From: Osedax frankpressi
Lineage: Eukaryota; Annelida; Polychaeta; Sabellida; Siboglinidae
Assembly (NCBI GenBank): GCA_964035775.1
Contig: OZ038312.1
Location: 8,511,658-8,575,657, forward strand
DNA: 64,000 nucleotides
Direction of reading: 5' to 3'
A program made the position numbers and the translations under genes. The notes under the pieces were generated by a model, which was not told where the DNA came from, did no database searches, and saw only the letters and a list, made by a program, of their open reading frames with translations. The number at the start of each line of letters is the position of its first letter. Position 1 is the stretch's first letter. Positions 26,929-39,108 of the stretch are shown here, piece by piece.

Positions 26929-29900
26929 ATGACTCTAGGTTCACTTGCAGTATTCGCTTTTGGTTGGTTCTAAGATATTCAAAATCTATTTTTAAACTTA
27001 CGTAATGAATATAATATTATTATATAGAATATATATAATATTATTTAATATATACATATTTCAATAGCCGTGTCGTTTGCTTATGGAGGACCTGTTCCTT
27101 CTAATGGTTTGTTTATATTTTATAACCGGTTATAAAATATGCTATAGTCATGTTAAATTAAAAATCTATAACTGTGATAAAGTCTCTTCTTATGTTATCT
27201 CTATATTATATCATTGGTTTAGTTTTCATAATATCCATAGCATATCAAATAATGTATTCGTATATATATTTATATATTAATACTATAATTGGTTCAGTTG
27301 TGGTGCGTTGGGACGATTGGACGACTTGTACAAAAGTCTGCGGAGGAAGAGGAAGCCAGTACCGGGTAAAGTTTTGCGATGATGGTACGGGCGAAGTGGA
27401 ATGCGACAGGATAACCAATCCATGTGGAAATCAACATTGTGGAAGTTATTTAAATACGATTTTATTTATATTTATTAAAATAAGATATATATTTGATATA
27501 ACCATTTTGGATTAATTTAATATTTCTCAATTCCTATATCTATTATAGATAATATGTGAAATTTCATTTTTATTTTATTATCGACAAAATTCCGTTTAGC
27601 TATTAGATGTAATATAATATTATATACAAAATATAAAAATGTACTATATATCTGAAATAATTCAAACGGTTTATTATATTTTAAATATATTCCTAGATAA
27701 AATTAGTTTGGAGCCGTGGACAGAGTGCTCGGTGACCTGCGGCGGTGGAACTAGGTCAAGGACATATGGATCTAAAACAGACACTATTGGATGTAACTCA
27801 CAGCCGTGCAAAGCACGTTAGAGATTATATAATTATTGATAATATACATATAAAATAATTCAAACAAATGTAATTAAACATTATTGTTATAACTATTCAT
27901 AACATTTCATATTCTCGAGTAAACTCGGTTAATATTAATAACATAAGCTATTATAAAAATACAAAACATAATCTGACAGCTTTATATAATAATATTTATT
28001 TTGAATTCGATATTGGAATATAATAATAATATGTTATTATGTAATTTTATACCAGAATATTATTTTATACCAGAATATTAAAATTAAACCAAGATTACTT
28101 TTTTTTAATTAATTGAAATCATAATAGCTAAAGTTGTTTATCAAATAAATTATATGAATACATATGGTTAATGTGATAATAGAATATCATTATTATAGCG
28201 AATGATTGTCCGAGTGATTTCACACTTGTGTTGGACTCTTCCGGAAGTATTTTAGAATTAAATTGGTGGAAGCAAAAACAATTTGTTCTTGACTTTCTTT
28301 CTTCTTTTAAAATCAGTTAGTAAAATCTTAAATATTTTATAAAAAGTAAATCGAAAGTAAAATATAACATAAAATATTATTGATGGATACATTACAAATG
28401 ATTCAAAACTTATGTTCATAATATGGAAATAATATGAAAATATTGTAGATTTAAGTGCAACGCGAGTAGGATCTGTAACTTTTGGATCCAAATCGATTTT
28501 AAATTTTGAGCTTGATACGTACGACGACATTCAGTTAATCATTGACCATATTTGGAGAATTGACTATATGAATTCGGCTACCAACACGGCTGCTGGTCTT
28601 TTGGTTTGTTTCATAGCGATATATGTATATGATAAATATTATTAAAATATGATATAAAATTATTTAACGATTACCAATAATATCTGTTAATTAATTATTT
28701 GTATTATTGAATTTATAATTAATATCACAGGAAATGAAAAATATGGTTGTTGCAAAAAGAAGGAGCGTGTTAGCTCAGATTGCTATTGTAATAACTGATG
28801 GTAGGTCTAACGTAAATAGAGGTTTAACAATTTCAAATGCTCAAGAAGCAAAAGATGAAGATATTACGATCATTGCACTCGGTTTCAATATATATATATA
28901 TATACATATTAAACATAAACAATATTATAATATAATTATATTAAAATGAGTAGATCGTTGTAATAAGGCATATGATGATTATCTCACGTATTTCGAATGT
29001 TTTACATGGTATATATTTAATTATGAATGGTAGTTGGCCTTAGTTCGATCCCTGTTCCTAGAAAAATAGTTAGCCAAGATATTCTCAAATAAATAAATTG
29101 ACTAGGCAATTATATTTACACTATAACGAGTAAAACAATAAACATACTTGAATACCTTTAATATTAATCTATTAAATTGTGATGGATCTTAAATTAGGGG
29201 TTAACTTTATATATATATATATATATATCTATATATTTACACAATTTTTAATCAGGTATTCATAACTACAATCTTAATGAATTGACTTCAATTTCTTCTG
29301 GAAGTAAGTTCGTCACAACGATAAGTAGTTTCAATAACTTGGCGACAATAACTGACAAGATCATTGATATAACTTGCGATATCAGCAGTAAGTACGATCA
29401 TATAAATTCATATTATAATTAAATATATTAATTTTAATTTATAACAATTTACCAATAACTGAACAAATACAGATGAAGAGGTACAGATGAAGAGGCAGGA
29501 GTAGATTGCTCAAAATGTGACTTCACAAATGGTCAAGGATGGAGACCAGATCCCAAGAACTGTCATAAGTTAGTTTAGAATTATATTATAACATTTATGC
29601 CATATAATATTTTTATTATCGTATTTATAGCATAACCCAGGTTCAAATAGATTAGTAGTATATTTTTAATGCCCATTAAAATACCTATTGAATAAAATAT
29701 TAATAATTTATAATATTATTTGTTGATTTAGGATATAGAGATCATCATAATATTTTTTCAATATCATTCTATGCAAATAACATGGATATAGAAATATAAG
29801 TATTGAGGAAAATAATTTAGAACATATAATAAACTGAATTAATAAATATTTCAAGCAATATTTCATTCATTTCAAGCAAAATAGAATTATTACTATAAAA

Positions 29901-32601
29901 ACGATAAGATATTATAGAATTATATAAATATATAATTATATTAATCATAATTTATAATTGCTACACTTTGATAGTTTCTACGTTTGTGTGCAGAATGCTG
30001 ATGGAACATACACAGCAACCCGTTTTACCTGCCCTGCTAATCTCTACTGGACTCAAGTTTATCTCAAAATATATTACTAACTAAAATGTATCTAAATTAA
30101 TAGTCGATATAGAATTATATTAATAAATCATACATATACGCAGGCTATTAACGGGTGCGGTAGTAGAGTAGCTCCAACCGATGGCAGTTGCAAAATCACC
30201 AGTGTAACAGATAAACCAGTTATTACTACAACAACTAGTTAGTAAATTACCAATTTAATTCAGGTATCCTATAGCATAAGGAGAAACTATAATGATAATA
30301 TAATTATATATAATGATTACAAATATATTAATAATAAATATAATTAATTCATATTCTGACTTTTACCTAATATTTACCATAGAGGTTGCCCCATGCCCTT
30401 ATAAAGTCAATCAAGTGGACAGAAGTAAATTTAGTGTTAGCGGATTAGCACCATTTCAGACTTGCAGAACTCCAGGATACTTCGACGATACGAATGCACA
30501 TTGCAGATGTTTCTATACTGGTTATAGATTATGATAAACATTATATTACGTTTCTTAATGATATACGCCAATTCTAGATCGTTTAGACAATATTAAGATT
30601 GATCAAAATAAGTATATATTAAGTTATTAGTTATTAGTATAAACATAGTATTTAGAATTAAAAGTTAGTTTTTTCCGATAATATTATTTCCGTATATTAA
30701 AGTAAAGTGTTTTTATATTGAACGTGTTTAAGATACATTAAATTAAATTTCAAAATAAGTAATTTCAATTCTTGAAATAGGAAGTACATCTTGCAGTGAT
30801 ACCATGCTGCTCCACTTTCCATTCGATAATCACCTGAACGACGTGACTTGCACTAAAGCGATCAGCTCTATATATGGTAAAGGTACAGTTGCACTGGCTA
30901 AAGATGGTACAAGGACAGTTGCAAGTTTCAAAAATGCATATTTAGAGGTCAGAATAATAATCAAAATAATTTTATATATAAAATATTAATCATAATTATA
31001 TTAATTTATATCAATAAAAACTATATATAGCTATAAAATATAAAATCGATTAAATAATCAAACTCGCACTTCTTATTATATTATTTTAATACATTATTAT
31101 ATTATTATTGGTTTAATTATTATAATGATTATACGATTATTAATATAATTTTAAATCTATTTAAACCACTCATTTTTATGAATAATACTAGTGTCATAAT
31201 AATTAAATAGGTTCCATTCTTGAGAAGTTATTTCGCTGATAACCACGTAACAAAATTTTCAGTTTGCTTGTACTATAAATATACAACGGCTGATGGTTGG
31301 TAACTAAATATAACTAATTAACGACACTTTAAAATGTAGCTAAATAAAGTTTGTATCCGTAATCATATTAATATATTAATTAATAATCAATTGAATGTAA
31401 ATAGGTTGAGAATAAGAATTTATTTAAATAAAAGTATTAAAATGTGATGCTTCGAGTAAATATAGTATTTATACTTCATATTACTTTTATTAAAGGAGAT
31501 AAACACGTGCTGACATCTAACGGAGATTGCAAAGAAAAAGGTTCTTTTGAATTGGGGACAGCTCCAGGTAGCACTTCCAAGATGCTTTCCTATTCGGATA
31601 TCAGAACTGCCACTGGCAGTTCAGGCACCTTGAATTCTAAAGATGTTAGTGGTGATTAGAACGCAGTGCCCTTTTCTAATATTAAGTAAACATATTTTTA
31701 TTAATTAGTATATCGTACTCCTTATATATTAATTATAACTACATTGACCATTATTGAAATTCATGTAGACTACTGACAATGCTTGGCATTTATCCTGCAT
31801 GGTATACGATGGAAGTTACAGAAAATTCTACCTGGACAAAGTACTTCAATCCTCAGATCCTATAACAGGTTATATGATTTTGAAACTTATAATTAAAATA
31901 TTAATATACGTTACAATGGAATGAATATAAAGACATTAAAATTGAAATATACTTATTATAAAGCGTATAACAAAATTTAAAAATCAAACGTCATGACTAT
32001 TAAATTGAATTGAATTGAATATTATATTAAATTGTATAGAAAAATTATAATAAGTCGAAAAACGATAATAAACAATATTTATATGATGTACAGGACCGAT
32101 GGCAAATACTGACGTTCCAATGGCAATTGGAGGCAGGTGTGGAGAATTATTGTTTACAGGCTATATTGACGAGGTATTTAAATGATAAATTTTATATATC
32201 AATAAATAAATATGAAATATTATTAATATATATATATATATATAATATATAATATATATATATTAATAAAATTGAAAAAAATCAAATAATAATTGTCGAT
32301 GTATTTCTATTTTTATAACTTAAATTAGTGAAGTTTACATATATATTATTTTCGAAATATTATTATATATATATATATATATAATATATAATATATATAT
32401 ATTAATAAAATTGAAAAAAATCAAATAATAATTGTCAATGTATTTCTATTTTTATAACTTAAATTAGTGAAGTTTACATATATATTATTTTCGGATTATA
32501 TATTCTCATATTTAAACACACACATAATATTATCAATTTCAAAATAGGTTATGGTTTACACCATTGCTCTGACTCAAACGATGATTAATGCTCTACCGTG
32601 A
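26929..32601 (+). CDS. Secreted TSP1-TSP1-VWA-chitin-binding-LamG matrix protein, copy 1
   Basis: Eighteen coding exons: 26929-26962, 27068-27106, 27298-27444, 27707-27816, 28199-28315, 28449-28603, 28731-28881, 29256-29387, 29487-29568, 29975-30056, 30144-30237, 30383-30520, 30781-30947, 31211-31295, 31496-31644, 31769-31868, 32094-32173, 32548-32601; all introns GT-AG. About 640 residues. Signal peptide MTLGSLAVFAFAVSFAYGG (1-19); TSP1 at about 26-73 (WDDWTTCTKVCGG); TSP1 at about 77-112 (WTECSVTCGGG); VWA at about 115-297 with MIDAS residues DSSGS, TNTA and TDG; chitin-binding type 2 (CBM14) at about 302-370, six-Cys spacing with NFYVC and CPANLYW; Thr-rich hinge; unclassified Cys-rich segment 384-430; LamG about 437-640 (MLLHFPFD ... 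GYIDEVMVYTIAL). VWA+CBM14+LamG is the architecture of molluscan Pif; the TSP1 pair is extra. Inferred role: secreted chitin-bound matrix or biomineral/cuticle protein. Exon 3 ends in phase 1 but exon 4 needs phase 2, so a micro-exon is suspected. Confidence 0.85.
27549..27555 (+). other. Candidate 7-nt micro-exon between the two TSP1 exons
   Basis: The donor after the first TSP1 exon (GGAA|GTTATT) leaves one base over; the second TSP1 exon opens with one base before TTG-GAG, so two are needed. ATAATAT, preceded by TCTATTATAG and followed by GTGAAA, would bridge the frame and add Asn-Asn. The same word and signals exist in copies 2 and 3, but the copies are recent, so this is weak support. Other small exons are possible. 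Confidence 0.3.
29473..29500 (+). other. 14-bp tandem duplication across the exon 9 splice acceptor (copy 1)
   Basis: TACAGATGAAGAGG occurs twice in a row, so two AG acceptors stand 14 bases apart (exon start 29473 or 29487). Only the distal site keeps frame; the proximal one reaches a stop a few codons later. Copies 2 and 3 have a single copy of the word. Confidence 0.85.
32212..32494 (+). repeat. Tandem duplication of about 141 bp inside the last intron of copy 1
   Basis: Two units (about 32212-32353 and 32354-32494), each with a TA tract, AATTGAAAAAAATCAAATAA, TGTATTTCTATTTTTATAAC and TTAGTGAAGTTTACATATAT. Copies 2 and 3 have one unit at the equivalent place. Splice sites are unaffected. 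Confidence 0.85.
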
Positions 32602-32748
32602 ATTGATTACGATATTATAAAACTAAAAGATGTTTCAATATATTGCTTATATTGTGATTTTATCAATTAAATATGCCGTATAGTTTTCGAAGTGTTAATA
32701 TTTTCATTTAATGTATTTTATTGTAATCTTTATTTATATACTTTCGCA

Positions 32749-32754
32749 AATAAA
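32749..32754 (+). terminator. Probable polyadenylation signal of copy 1
   Basis: AATAAATAAATG about 148 bases after the stop codon. The equivalent AATAAA is present after copies 2 and 3. Other AT-rich candidates exist, so the site is only probable. Confidence 0.45.
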
Positions 32755-32902
32755 TAAATGCAAATTTACATACTTTTTCGAATTATAATCAACTAGGGAA
32801 AATTATAAATAATTTATATTAGATTCTAGCTAAATCTAGTAAAATACGATCTATTATATTGTCAAATGTGGTCAAGTTCGCACGATGTAGTTTCATACAT
32901 AT

Positions 32903-33000
32903 ATAACCAAAATATCGTGTAAACACGTACAATTTACATAATATTTTGTGAAAAAATACACGTGTTAATACAATTTGTTTTATCACGATTGATTACTGGG
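32903..33000 (-). mobile_element. MITE-like repeat, copy C, at a duplication breakpoint
   Basis: On the minus strand it opens with CCCAGTAATCAATCGTG and continues AACACGTGTATTTTTTCACA, AAATTGTACGTGTTTACACG, aligning with the first about 110 bp of copy A (14812 onward). It begins exactly where gene copy 1 stops matching the 3' flanks of copies 2 and 3. Confidence 0.6.
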
Positions 33001-33904
33001 ATGGCATACCTATTCCTGGCTAGACTATATTATATCTACATATAATACACATATTAAAATAACTGATATATTCTTAAATTATGAATATATTTGATCTGAT
33101 ATCATGATTTATTATTTCTTTTACACACCATGAAATATCTATAGCTATAGATGTAAACAATAAGCATATAAATGGGACATATATAAAATAAAATAAATAA
33201 AAAGTATTACATTATACCATAACAGAACTTAGATACAATGTATCAGAGTAACTAAATATATTGATAAATATATTTATTGATATATCAATATGATATTAAT
33301 ATTACCAAATGTATATATAACTGCATCGTTTATATACTCAAACTTTCATCAAATATATTACTAATATAAATATTGTTACACTATTATATATATAAATATA
33401 TTTATATATATAATTGGAATAAAGGTAGGCCTTGGTGATGTATGAAAATACTAATTTTATATTTGTATTTGCAAATTAATAAATAATTGTACTCATTTTA
33501 GGACTCATTTTCCAAGTAGAGATTGATTAGAAATTCGAAATTTTATTTTTATATCATAAATAAACATTTTTTAGTGGTCATTTTTATATTATTTGAGACT
33601 TACTTGATCTATATTATAATTATATTTGAATTTTTTAGGATGCACAATATCTATATTTTTTCCCTCCATATTCAACGTATAGGTTATTATATAATTAATA
33701 TTAATTATACCTACATATAATAGGATATAATAGGTCATATAGTGTTTGAATTAACAACTATTATTTATAATCTTTATTTTTTAAAACGAACATTTAAATA
33801 AATAATGATGTATTAATTTAATTTAATTTAAGATATTATACATATAATTACATACATATTAGTTATCTGCATATTCATCATTTATGTATTTGTATGAATA
33901 TAAC

Positions 33905-33948
<44 letters not shown>

Positions 33949-33950
33949 TA
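33001..33950. other. Gene-free AT-rich spacer between copy 1 and the copy 2 unit
   Basis: Contains a (TA)n run at about 33909-33943 where the homology between the copy 2 and copy 3 units begins. No exon or element was recognised. Confidence 0.5.
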
Positions 33951-34220
33951 TAAAATATATTAATTTTAATTACATATTAATATTAAAATAATTGTAGTGT
34001 ATCTTAATAACTCAAGAGAATTAGCAAATACAATTTATTTGAAGAATACTTATTTATTTCATCGACATGGGAATATGTTACAAATAAATTGTATTCATTA
34101 TCACTAATATTGAAAATAAATTACTATACTTGGTTAATAGATGATGAAATATGTTTTAGCGAAGCTATTATCATGCGATTCAAATTATTGTCCTTCGTGT
34201 CCACTTAAAGGCGAAGTTCT

Positions 34221-34599
34221 CTAAAGTTTAGATACTTGCGCTGCGGTTAGAGCATAGGAATACACTTGAATCTGTAAAGCGAAGGCGTTAAAATTACGGA
34301 TATACTGAATTAGATGTCGAGATATAGTAAATGAACACTCTATCCGCGTGAACTTTAACCTCGTCATTGAAGAAGGTGCATTTTTCCTCACCGCACCTTA
34401 AGGGTGATCGTTTTCCTTGGTTTTGCCCGGACACACATATTTTTAAATATAAGTAATAAGATCCTAATTTTAAAGGAATTTTATTTTTTAATCAATTATC
34501 GATTAAGCGATGACTATTTGAAAATTTTAATTTATGAAAAATATCGGGAGCAGCTCACCTCGTCCCTATGGCCATTGTTACGTTTGTGTCCAGCATGTC
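34221..34599 (-). CDS. Orphan C-terminal LamG exons downstream of copy 2
   Basis: Three exons on the minus strand: 34559-34599, 34360-34396 and 34221-34271. They read DMLDTNVTMAIGTR, CGEEKCTFFNDE and IQVYSYALTAAQVSKL-stop, with donors GTGAGC and GTTAAA and acceptors CTTAAG and TTTACAG. Phases (0, 2, 0) join without a break. The product aligns with exons 17-18 of the main gene (MAIGGRCGELLFTGYIDE and VMVYTIALT) but is clearly diverged and has an extra intron. No upstream exons were found in the 1 kb between it and the end of copy 2, and its entry phase (0) does not fit the phase-1 donor of exon 16 of copy 2. Likely the surviving 3' end of a second paralogue. Use as an alternative C-terminus is less likely. 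Confidence 0.55.
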
Positions 34600-34639
34600 C
34601 TTATATATATATGAAAATATCAAGTGATTCAAATTATAT

Positions 34640-35630
34640 TGACCTAGTAAATACAAATCCATTTCTAGTAATATATATAGATGAAAATATTAAATTATAT
34701 ATAAATAATAATATATTTAATTTATAATACAGTGTATATAAGTCATTATAATTAAATACAAATCTTACAAAAAGTAATAATACATAATAAATAAAATATA
34801 TACCATATAGATAATAAAAACTGTGGCATACAAATATTATTAATAAAATCAAATCTTGAAATAAGTTGAACTGATAAATATAATAATTTATCTTTCATTC
34901 TTACATTTTAACATTTATTTAATGTGAGTTTGTATACTAATACAGTCTATTGAAATTCACCAAGTTGTGCATATGTATAATTAAATGCCGTACTAGTGTG
35001 CGAAATTAATATAAGATTTATCAAAATGTTTGTTTAACAAATGTATCTAATAAAATGCTATAATATATTATATTTGAGAGTTTCATATAATGGGTTTATA
35101 GTTTTTCATTCTATCACAATGATATTGTTTAAAATTCGTATTAATAATTAACTCTTGAATCATCAAGGTATATCTGTATTACATTTATATATATATATAT
35201 ATTTATAGATATAACAGTATAACATTATTTATAGCTGCAATTTATTTGATGATGGTTTGAGTATATAAATGATGTAGTTATAAATGTATTCTATAATATT
35301 AGTATTATAGTGAAATTTACCATTTATATTGCTGTTATTTACTTCTATAGCCACGAAGTATTTAGTTTATGTTAAGATAAAATCTTATAATTTTTATTTA
35401 TTTTCTGTTAAATATTCCAATTTATATTGTTATTATTTACTTCTTTAGGCACGAAGTATCTATGAATAGGTATACAATGTTAGAATCATATGTATGAAAC
35501 TATAGTGCGCAATCTTGATCAGATATGACAATATAATATATCGTATTTAACTCGATTCTAGAATCTAATAAAAATTATTTATAATTTTCCCTAGTTGGTT
35601 ATAATTCGAAAAAGTATGTAAATTTGCTCT
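34640..35630. other. Non-coding 3' flank of copy 2
   Basis: Duplicated at 51010-52000. Two related words, TTTATATTG-TGTTATTTACTTCT and CACGAAGTAT-T, occur twice at about 35325-35360 and 35420-35455, a small internal duplication. No exons were recognised. Confidence 0.5.
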
Positions 35631-35632
35631 TA

Positions 35633-35638
35633 TTTATT
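35633..35638 (-). terminator. Probable polyadenylation signal of copy 2
   Basis: AATAAA on the minus strand about 145 bases past the stop codon, at the position equivalent to that of copy 1. Confidence 0.45.
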
Positions 35639-35780
35639 TGCGAAAATATATAAATAAAGATTACAATAAAATACATTACATGAAAATATTAACACTTCGA
35701 ACAATATACGGCATATTTAATTGATAATATCACAATATAAGCAATATATTGAAACATCTTTTATTTTTATAATATCGTAA

Positions 35781-36000
35781 TCAAATCACTTTAGGTAGAG
35801 CATCAATCATCTTTTGAGTAAGAGCAATGGTGTAAACCATAACCTATTTTGAAATTGATAATATTATGTGTGTGTTTAAATATGAGAATATATAATCCGA
35901 AAATAATATATATGTAAACTTCACTAATTTAAGTTATAAAAATAGAAATACATCGACAATTATTATTTGATTTTTTTCAATTGTATTAATATATATATAT

Positions 36001-36053
<53 letters not shown>

Positions 36054-39053
36054 TAATATTTCATATTTATTTAGTGATATATAAAATTTATCATTTATCA
36101 TTTATACCTCGTCAATATAGCCTGTAAACAAAAACTCTCCACACCTGCCTCCAATTGCCATTGGAACGTCAGTATTTGCCATCGGTCCTGTACATCATAT
36201 AAATATTGTTTATTATCGTTTTTCGACTTATTATAATTTTTTCTATACAATTTAATATAATATTCAATTCAATTCAATTTAATAGTCATGACTTTTGATT
36301 TTTAAATTTTGTTATACGCTTTATAATAAGTATATTTCAATTGTAATGTCTTTATATAATCATTCTATTGTAACGAATATTAATATTATAATTATAAGTT
36401 TCAAAATCATATAACCTGTTATAGGATCTGAGAATTTAAATTTTTTGTCCAGGTAGAATTTTCTATAACTTCCATCGTATACCATGCAGGATAAATGCCA
36501 AGCATTGTCAGTAATCTACATGAATTTCAATAATGGTCAATGTAGTTATAATAAAAATATATAAGGAGTACGATATACTAATTAATAAAAATATGTTTAC
36601 TTAATATTAGAAAAGGGCACTGCGTTCTAATCACCGCTAACATCTTTAGAATTCAAGGTGCCTGAACTGCCAGTGGAAGTTCTGATATCCGAATAGGAAA
36701 GCATCTTGGAAGTGCTACCTGGAGCTGTGCCCAATTCAAAAGAACCTTTTTCTTTGCAATCTCCGTTAGATGTCAGCACGTGTTTATATCCTTTAACAAA
36801 AGTAATATGAAGTATAAATACTATATTTACTCGAAGTATCACATTATAATACTTTTATTTAAATAAATTCTCCTTCTCAATCTATTTACATTCAATTGAT
36901 TATTAATTAATATATTAATATGATTACGGGTAAAACTATATTTAGATACATTTTAAAGTGTCGTTAATTAGTTATATTTAGTTACCAACCATCAGCCGTT
37001 GTATATTTATAGTATAAGCAAACTGAAAATTTTGTTACATGGTTATCAGCGAAATAACTTCTCAAGAATGGAACCTATTTAATTATTATGACATTAGTAT
37101 AATTCATAAAAATGAGTGGTTTAAATAGATTTAAAACTATATTAATAATCGTATAATCATTATAATAATTAAACCAATGATAATATAATAATGTATTAAA
37201 ATAATATAATAAAAAGTGCGAGTTTGATTATGTAATCGATTTTATATTTTATAGTTATATATAGTTTTATTGATATAAATTAATATAATTATGATTAATA
37301 TTTTATATATAAAATTATTTTGATTATTATTCTGACCTCTAAATATGCATTTTTGAAACTTGCAACTGTCCTGTGTCCATCTTTAGCCAGTTTAACTGTA
37401 CCTTTACCATATATAGAGCTGATAGCTTTAGTGCAAGTTACGTCGTTCAGATGATTAGCGAATGGAAAGTGGAGCAGCATGGTATCATTGCAAGGTGTAC
37501 TTCCTATTTCAAGAATTGAAATTACTTATTTTGAAATTTAATTTAGTGTATCTTAAACACGTTCAATATAAAAACACTTTACTTTAATATACGGAAATAA
37601 TATTATCGGAAAAAACTAACTTTTAATTCTAAATACTATGTTTATACTAATAACTAATAACTTAATATATACTTATTTTGATCAATCTTAATATTGTCTA
37701 AACGATCTAGAATTGGCGTATATCATTAAGAAACGTAATATAATGTTTATCATAATCTATAACCAGTATAGAAACATCTGCAATGTGCATTCGTATCGTC
37801 GAAGTATCCTGGAGTTCTGCAAGTCTGAAATGGTGCTAATCCGCTAACACTAAATTTACTTCTGTCCACTTGATTGACTTTATAAGGGCATGGGGCAACC
37901 TCTATGGTAAATATTAGGTAAAAGTCAGAATATGAATTAATTATATGATTAAGCTATTAATAAATATATTAATATATTTGTAATCATTATATATAATTAT
38001 ATTATCATTATAGTTTCTCCTTATGCTATAGGATACCTGAATTAAATTAGTAATTTACTAACTAGTTGTTGTAGTAATAACTGGTTTATCTGTTACACTG
38101 GTGATTTTGCAACTGCCATCGGTTGGAGCTACTCTACTACCGCACCCGTTAATAGCCTGCGTATGTATGATTTATTAATATAATTCTATATCGACTATTA
38201 ATTTAGATACATTTTAGTTAGTAATATATTTTGAGATAAACTTGAGTCCAGTAGAGATTAGCAGGGCAGGTAAAACGGGTTGCTGTGTATGTTCCATCAG
38301 CATTCTGCACACAAACGTAGAAACTATCAAAGTGTAGCAATTATAAATTATGATTAATATAATTATATATTTATATAATTCTATAATATCTTATCGTTTT
38401 TATAGTAATAATTCTATTTTGCTTGAAATGAATGAAATATTGCTTGAAATATTTATTAATTCAGTTTATTATATGTTCTAAATTATTTTCCTCAATACTT
38501 ATATTTCTATATCCATGTTATTTGCATAGAATGATATTGAAAAAATATTATGATGATCTCTATATCCTAAATCAACAAATAATATAATAAATTATTAATA
38601 TTTTATTCAATAGGTATTTTAATGGGCATTAAAAATATTCTACTAATCTATTTGAACCTGGGTTATGCTATAAATACGATAATATAAATATTATATGGCA
38701 TAAATGTTAGAATATAATTCTAAACTAACTTATGACAGTTCTTGGGATCTGGTCTCCATCCTTGACCATTTGTGAATTCACATTTTGAGCAATCTACTCC
38801 TGCCTCTTCATCGGTATTTGTTCAGTTATTGGTAAATTGTTATAAATTAAAATTAATATATTTAATTATAATATGAATTTATATGATCGTACTTACTGCT
38901 GATATCGCAAGTTATATCAATGATCTTGTCAGTTATTGTCGCCAAGTTATTGAAACTACTTATCGTTGTGACGAACTTACTTCCAGAAGAAATTGAAGTC
39001 AATTCATTAATATCGTAGTTATGAATACCTGATTAAAAATTGTGTAAATATAT

Positions 39054-39108
<55 letters not shown>

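Larger units (their letters stand above)
23757..32902 (+). repeat. Segmental duplication, inverted-repeat arm 1 (contains gene copy 1)
   Basis: Near-identical to the reverse complement of 51861-60905, apart from microsatellite lengths and small indels. The match includes about 2.8 kb of upstream non-coding DNA (24100-26900), the promoter, the complete gene and about 300 bp beyond the stop. The downstream limit coincides with a MITE-like repeat (32903-33000). The upstream limit falls in the palindrome at 21.1-24.1 kb. Confidence 0.9.

Noticed and set aside
28258-28530. 90-codon frame antisense to exons 5-6 of copy 1, also present in copies 2 (39775-40047) and 3 (56118-56390)
   Set aside because: It is the complement of the VWA exons and runs through an AT-rich intron; its conservation follows from the duplicated gene.
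29041-29054. tRNA gene based on a B-box match
   Set aside because: No cloverleaf, acceptor stem or properly spaced A box could be found.
34404-34727. Plus-strand frame repeated at 50741-51100
   Set aside because: It lies antisense to the orphan LamG exons, whose sense strand has matched splice sites and LamG similarity.
34634-34852. Hydrophobic 72-codon minus-strand frame, identical at 51007-51225
   Set aside because: Identity reflects the recent segmental duplication; composition is that of AT-rich non-coding DNA.
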